From positions 1 through 25,636 of the forward strand of contig DASVGV010000160.1 of NCBI GenBank assembly GCA_036379355.1: a stretch of DNA of 25,636 bases, in the 5' to 3' direction. The DNA comes from CAJCIY01 sp036379355. GTDB lineage: Bacteria > Actinomycetota > Actinomycetes > Mycobacteriales > CAJCIY01. Positions within the stretch are counted from its first letter, which is position 1. The number at the start of each line of letters is the position of its first letter. Below are positions 22,741 through 25,636 of the stretch, piece after piece. The position numbers were made by a program, and so were the translations under genes. A model generated the notes under the pieces. It worked only from the letters and a program-made list of their open reading frames with translations. It was not told where the DNA came from and did not search any database.

Positions 22741-22748
22741 TCGGCGGG
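22712..22748 (-). terminator. 16-bp perfect stem-loop downstream of the ALDH-SDR operon
   Basis: CCCGCCGAGATGCGTC (22712-22727) is exactly complementary to 22733-22748, with a 5-base AGATG loop, and CTCA/TGAG further out can pair after a short bulge. It begins 28 bases beyond the SDR stop (22778-22776). On the minus strand a TTTT follows only about 20 bases later, so it would be a GC-rich, non-canonical terminator. A protein-binding site is the alternative. Confidence 0.6.
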
Positions 22749-22775
22749 AAGGTGAGCGCGCCTCCGTCACACGGG

Positions 22776-23528
22776 TCAGCGCGCGAGCGCGCCTCCGTCG
22801 ATCGGGACGGTCACTCCCGTGATCCACGTCGAGTCCGGGCCCAGCAGGAACGCCGCGAGCTTCGCGGTGTCCTCGGGCGCGCCGAGCCGCTTGAGCGGGT
22901 ACGCCGCGGCCGCGGCCGCCTCGTCGGCCTCGTAGAGCTTCGCGGCGAACCGGGTCTTGACGACCGCAGGCGCGATCGCGTTGACCCGGATGCCCGGCCC
23001 CAGCTCCGCGGCGAGCTGCGCCGTCTCGTGGATGAGCGCGGCCTTGCTGATGGCGTAGATCCCGAGCGGCGAACCGGTCTTGAGGCCACCCACCGACGAG
23101 ACGTTGAGCACCGTGCCGCCGTGCTCGCGCATCCACTGCTCGTACGCCAGACGCGTCCACAGCGCGGGCGCGATGACGTTGACCTCGAGGGTCTTGCGCC
23201 AGACGCCGACATCCGCGGCCAGGGTCGCGCCGAAGTGCGGGTTGATCCCGGCGTTGTTGACCAGGCAGTCGAGCGAGCCGAACCGCTCGATGGTGCCCGC
23301 GACGGCCTCGGCCTGGTGCTCGGCGTCGTCGGCCGAGCCGCGGAACCCGACGGCGACCTCGTCGCCGCCGAGCTCCTTGACCGCGGTCTCCAGCTCGTCC
23401 GGCTTGCGGGCGGTGATGGCCACCCTGGCACCCCGGGCCACGAGCTCGGCGGCGATGCCGAGCCCGATGCCGCGGGTGCCGCCGGTGACGAGGCCGACCT
23501 TGCCGGCGAAGTCCTGCGGCACCGTCAC
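22776..23528 (-). CDS. SDR-family NAD(P)-dependent oxidoreductase
   Basis: 250 residues from GTG 23528. A classical short-chain dehydrogenase: cofactor motif TGGTRGIG (15-22), NNAG (91-94), catalytic Ser145 (NVSSVGG), Tyr158 and Lys162 (YAISK), and the C-terminal segment GVTVPIDGG. After strand 2 the sequence is TARKPDE, with Arg41 at the position that often indicates NADP(H). The substrate is unknown. The GTG start overlaps the TGA of the aldehyde dehydrogenase as GTGA, so the two are translationally coupled and probably act on successive alcohol/carbonyl/acid steps. Frames open further upstream are antisense-like shadows of the dehydrogenase gene. Confidence 0.93.
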   Translation of the reverse strand: MTVPQDFAGKVGLVTGGTRGIGLGIAAELVARGARVAITARKPDELETAVKELGGDEVAVGFRGSADDAEHQAEAVAGTIERFGSLDCLVNNAGINPHFGATLAADVGVWRKTLEVNVIAPALWTRLAYEQWMREHGGTVLNVSSVGGLKTGSPLGIYAISKAALIHETAQLAAELGPGIRVNAIAPAVVKTRFAAKLYEADEAAAAAAYPLKRLGAPEDTAKLAAFLLGPDSTWITGVTVPIDGGALAR

Positions 23529-24958
23529 GTAAGGACCGCCTTGGTCTCGAGGAACTCGTCCAGACCGTGGTGGCCGAGCTCCCGGCCGATGCCGGACTGC
23601 TTGTAGCCGCCGAACGGCGCGAACGGGTTGAACGCGCCCCCGTTGACCTCGACCTGCCCGGCGCGGATGCGGCGCGCGACCTTCATGGCCGCGTCGGCGT
23701 CCGTGCCGAACACGCCGCCGGCGAGGCCGTACTGGGTGTCGTTGGCGATGCGAACCGCGTCCTCGACGCCCTCGCTGTCGTCGTACGGCTCGATGACCAG
23801 CACGGGCCCGAAGATCTCTTCCTGCGCGATCCGCATCGCCGGGGTGACATCGGAGAACACGGTCGGCTTGACGTAGTAACCGGTCTCGAGGCCTTCGGGC
23901 TTGCCGGGGCCGCCGACGATGACACGCGCGCCCTCCTCCTGACCGAGCTTGATGTACGACTGCACCCGGTCCCACTGCCGCTCCGAGATCAGCGGACCGA
24001 CGAAGACGCCGTCCTCGAACGGGTCACCCGTCTTCACCTGCTCGACGGCCGCGGTGACCGCCGCCTCGATCTCGGCGAGCTTCGAGCGCGGCGCGACCAT
24101 GCGGGTCAGTGCGGAGCAGGTCTGGCCGGAGTTGATGTAGCAGCCCTGTACGGCCCGCGCCGCCGCTGCCGCCGGGTCGGCGTCCGGCATGACCACGAGC
24201 GGGGACTTGCCGCCGAGCTCGAGGGCGACCCGCTTGACCGTCTGCGCGGCGAGCTCCATGACCCGCTTGCCCGCAAGCGTCGACCCGGTGAACGACACCA
24301 TGTCGACGTCCGGGTGCGAGGCGATCGCCTCACCGACGACCGGACCGACGCCGCAGACCAGGTTGAACACGCCCGCGGGGAGCCCGACCGACTCGACGAT
24401 CTCGGCGAGGATGAACGCCGAGAGCGGCGCGACCTCGGAGGGCTTGAGCACCACGGTGTTGCCGGCCGCCAACGCGGGGCCCACCTTGGCGGCGACCTGG
24501 TGCAGCGGGTAGTTCCACGGGGTGATGGCACCGACCACGCCCACCGGCTCGCGGGCGATCAGCGCGTTGCCGATCCGCTCCTCCTCGGTGAGGGCGTCGA
24601 GGTAGCCGGCCTGCGAGCCGAACGTCGCCGCCGGCATGCCGACCTGGACGGGCTTGGCCAGCCAGAGCGGCATCCCGACCTCCTGCGAGATCACCGTCGC
24701 GATCTCGTCGGTGCGCGCCGCAAGCTCCTCGGAGATGCGGGTGAGGTACTTGCCCCGCTCCTCACGGCTGGTCGCGCTCCACGCGGGGAACGCGGCCTTC
24801 GCCGCCGCGACGGCCTTGTCGACGTCCGCGGCGACCCCGTCGGGCACGGTGCCCATCACCTGTTCGGTGGCGGCGTTGGTCACCTCGAGGGTCCCGGTGC
24901 CGCCGGAGGCGACCCAGCTCCCGTCGATGAAGATCTTGTCCCGCTGGGTTTCGGTCAC
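23525..24958 (-). CDS. NAD(P)-dependent aldehyde dehydrogenase
   Basis: 477 residues, full length for the family. Catalytic Cys281 (NSGQTCSALTR), general base Glu247 (ALELGGKSP), oxyanion Asn149 (TPWNYP) and cofactor Lys172 (LKPSEVAP) are all present; FTGST (223-227) is the nucleotide-binding turn. It oxidises an aldehyde to a carboxylic acid; the substrate is unknown. The GTG start at 24958 is supported by GAGGAG six bases upstream. First gene of a two-gene operon with the SDR, divergent from a small ORF and a phosphotransferase of the type encoded with acyl-CoA dehydrogenases, so a role in fatty-acid or alcohol catabolism is plausible. Confidence 0.94.
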   Translation of the reverse strand: MTETQRDKIFIDGSWVASGGTGTLEVTNAATEQVMGTVPDGVAADVDKAVAAAKAAFPAWSATSREERGKYLTRISEELAARTDEIATVISQEVGMPLWLAKPVQVGMPAATFGSQAGYLDALTEEERIGNALIAREPVGVVGAITPWNYPLHQVAAKVGPALAAGNTVVLKPSEVAPLSAFILAEIVESVGLPAGVFNLVCGVGPVVGEAIASHPDVDMVSFTGSTLAGKRVMELAAQTVKRVALELGGKSPLVVMPDADPAAAAARAVQGCYINSGQTCSALTRMVAPRSKLAEIEAAVTAAVEQVKTGDPFEDGVFVGPLISERQWDRVQSYIKLGQEEGARVIVGGPGKPEGLETGYYVKPTVFSDVTPAMRIAQEEIFGPVLVIEPYDDSEGVEDAVRIANDTQYGLAGGVFGTDADAAMKVARRIRAGQVEVNGGAFNPFAPFGGYKQSGIGRELGHHGLDEFLETKAVLT

Positions 24959-25015
24959 GGTGTGCTCCTCGGGTTGTACGACTGGGCCGTCGGGACGGAC
25001 GATGCCCTCGACACA

Positions 25016-25052
25016 GCACGTTACCGTCCCCGAACTCCGTTCGGTAACGTGC
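25016..25052. promoter_or_regulatory. nested double dyad (candidate TetR-type operator) between ALDH operon and phosphotransferase unit
   Basis: Outer arms GCACGTTACCG (25016-25026) and CGGTAACGTGC (25042-25052) are perfect over 11 bp. Inside and partly overlapping is a second perfect dyad, CCGAAC-TCC-GTTCGG (25030-25044). The site overlaps the predicted -10 box of the plus-strand unit and lies 58 bp before the ALDH start, so one repressor could control both directions. The form resembles TetR-family operators; no regulator gene is inside the window. Confidence 0.65.
25045..25050 (+). promoter_or_regulatory. -10 box of a leaderless promoter for the small ORF-phosphotransferase unit
   Basis: TAACGT lies 7 bases before ATG 25058 and is itself part of the right arm of the nested dyad, so a bound regulator would block RNA polymerase directly. 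Confidence 0.5.
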
Positions 25053-25057
25053 GGCGC

Positions 25058-25120
25058 ATGGACTTCCGCGACCCGCTCGAGGTGCAGTGGCTGGATGCCG
25101 TCGACGGTGACGCAGCATGA
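25058..25120 (+). CDS. 20-codon small ORF coupled to the phosphotransferase gene
   Basis: ATG 25058 to TGA 25118-25120 encodes MDFRDPLEVQWLDAVDGDAA, an acidic 20-residue peptide that I do not recognise. Its ATG is 7 bases after a TAACGT -10 box, as for a leaderless message, and its stop overlaps the phosphotransferase start as ATGA. That gene has no Shine-Dalgarno of its own (GACGCAGC precedes ATG), so translation of the small ORF would be the way ribosomes reach it. It could be a true small protein or only a translation-initiating leader. Confidence 0.5.
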   Translation: MDFRDPLEVQWLDAVDGDAA

Positions 25121-25636
25121 GCGCCGCCGACACCGACGGCGCGCCGCCCGCCGTCATCGGGCCGTGGCTCGCCGAGCAGACCGGCGAGCCGGGCTGGGGG
25201 GACCTGACCGTCGAGCTGATCTCCGGCGGCAAGTCGAACCTGACGTACGTCGTGTCCAGCCCGGCCGGGGAGGCGGTGCTGCGGCGACCCCCGACCGGGC
25301 ACATCCTGCCGACGGCGCACGACATGATCCGCGAGGCGACGGTCATCGGCGCACTCGGACCGACGGGTTTCCCCGTACCCGGCATCGTCGCCGTGGAGAG
25401 AACCGGAACCCTTGTCGGACAGCCGTTCTACGTCATGGAGCGGGTCCACGGGCACATCATCAGGTCCGAGCTCCCGGCGGGGTACGCGGACACCCCGGCC
25501 GAGCGGAGGACGCTGGCCGAGCGGCTGATCCGTACCCTCGCCGATCTGCACGCGTTCGAGCCCGCGGCGATCGGACTCGGCGAGTTCGGGCGACCGACAG
25601 GCTTCATGGAGCGCCAGGTACGCAGGTGGACCAAGC
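25117..25636 (+). CDS. phosphotransferase family protein (APH/ACAD10-like), 3' end outside window
   Basis: 173 codons are present and the frame is open at the window edge. The aminoglycoside-phosphotransferase/choline-kinase fold is indicated by the glycine-rich loop LISGGKSNLTYVV, VLRRPPTGHILPTAHDM, which contains the typical Arg-Arg-Pro in place of a lysine strand, REATVIGAL, PFYVMERVHG, and LADLHAFEP. This is the group related to human ACAD10 that occurs with acyl-CoA dehydrogenases and is thought to phosphorylate hydroxyacyl compounds (4-hydroxy acids) for beta-oxidation; it is not expected to confer antibiotic resistance. The catalytic loop (HGDxxxxN) and DFG-like motif lie beyond the window. 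Divergent from the ALDH-SDR operon. Confidence 0.9.
   Translation, partial: MSAADTDGAPPAVIGPWLAEQTGEPGWGDLTVELISGGKSNLTYVVSSPAGEAVLRRPPTGHILPTAHDMIREATVIGALGPTGFPVPGIVAVERTGTLVGQPFYVMERVHGHIIRSELPAGYADTPAERRTLAERLIRTLADLHAFEPAAIGLGEFGRPTGFMERQVRRWTK

Noticed and set aside
25117..25636. antibiotic (aminoglycoside) resistance kinase
   Set aside because: The LRRPPTGHILPTAHDM-type sequence belongs to the acyl-metabolism ACAD10-like group, and the context is catabolic.

Overview
The window is about 25.6 kb of very GC-rich DNA (third codon positions almost always G or C, many GTG starts, few AT-rich stretches) with dense gene packing. The gene families are actinobacterial: a mycobacterial-type MprAB two-component system, a mycothiol-dependent DsbA-like reductase, a group II truncated haemoglobin of the GlbO type, EttA and a short second SSB. 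I read it as a chromosomal segment of an actinomycete (class Actinomycetes). I cannot name the genus. I see no phage, insertion sequence, CRISPR, tRNA or rRNA, and no gap above 300 bases. The largest non-coding gaps are about 230 and 190 bases, and both are described in the feature list.

Layout. (a) 1-709: 3' part of an alpha-methylacyl-CoA racemase/CaiB-BaiF gene. (b) 722-4288: an envelope-stress module, with a membrane-anchored HtrA/PepD-like protease divergent from an MprA-MprB-like regulator/kinase pair. Their shared intergenic region holds four tetramers at an exact 11-bp period and a candidate ECF-sigma promoter. (c) 4294-6018: a membrane SpoIIE/PP2C phosphatase and an FKBP lipoprotein, both with leaderless-type promoters. 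(d) 6058-11588: nei-type glycosylase, rpiB, mycothiol-reductase-like DsbA protein, divergent pepN, then a DUF5130-type protein and a small membrane protein. This has the same content and orientation, as I recall it, as M. tuberculosis Rv2464c-Rv2468c. (e) 11781-15486: amidase, acyl-CoA desaturase and a divergent PucR-type regulator, apparently inserted into that conserved block. (f) 15509-18728: HNH protein (Rv2469c-like), MscS channel, LLM flavin oxidoreductase and glbO (Rv2470-like). (g) 18827-22548: ettA and ssb (Rv2477c/Rv2478c-like), separated by a TPP-riboswitch-controlled CytX-like permease. (h) 22776-25636: a translationally coupled aldehyde dehydrogenase-SDR operon. It is divergent from a 20-codon small ORF that overlaps, through ATGA, the start of an ACAD10-type phosphotransferase running off the window. 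The promoter between them carries a large nested dyad.

How it works together. Most genes are housekeeping or stress functions rather than one pathway: envelope proteostasis (HtrA, MprAB, FKBP), oxidative/thiol and DNA repair (DsbA-like, Nei, GlbO), membrane lipid desaturation (desaturase-PucR), thiamine-precursor salvage (riboswitch-permease), and acyl/aldehyde catabolism (racemase, ALDH, SDR, phosphotransferase). The least ordinary signals are in the intergenic regions: the 11-bp-phased array, an expanded TPP aptamer whose 3' end is also the Shine-Dalgarno sequence, a 16-bp perfect hairpin with a diverged tandem copy, the nested operator before a leaderless small ORF, and leaderless -10 boxes with constant spacing. 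I did not find an obvious new defence or biosynthetic system.
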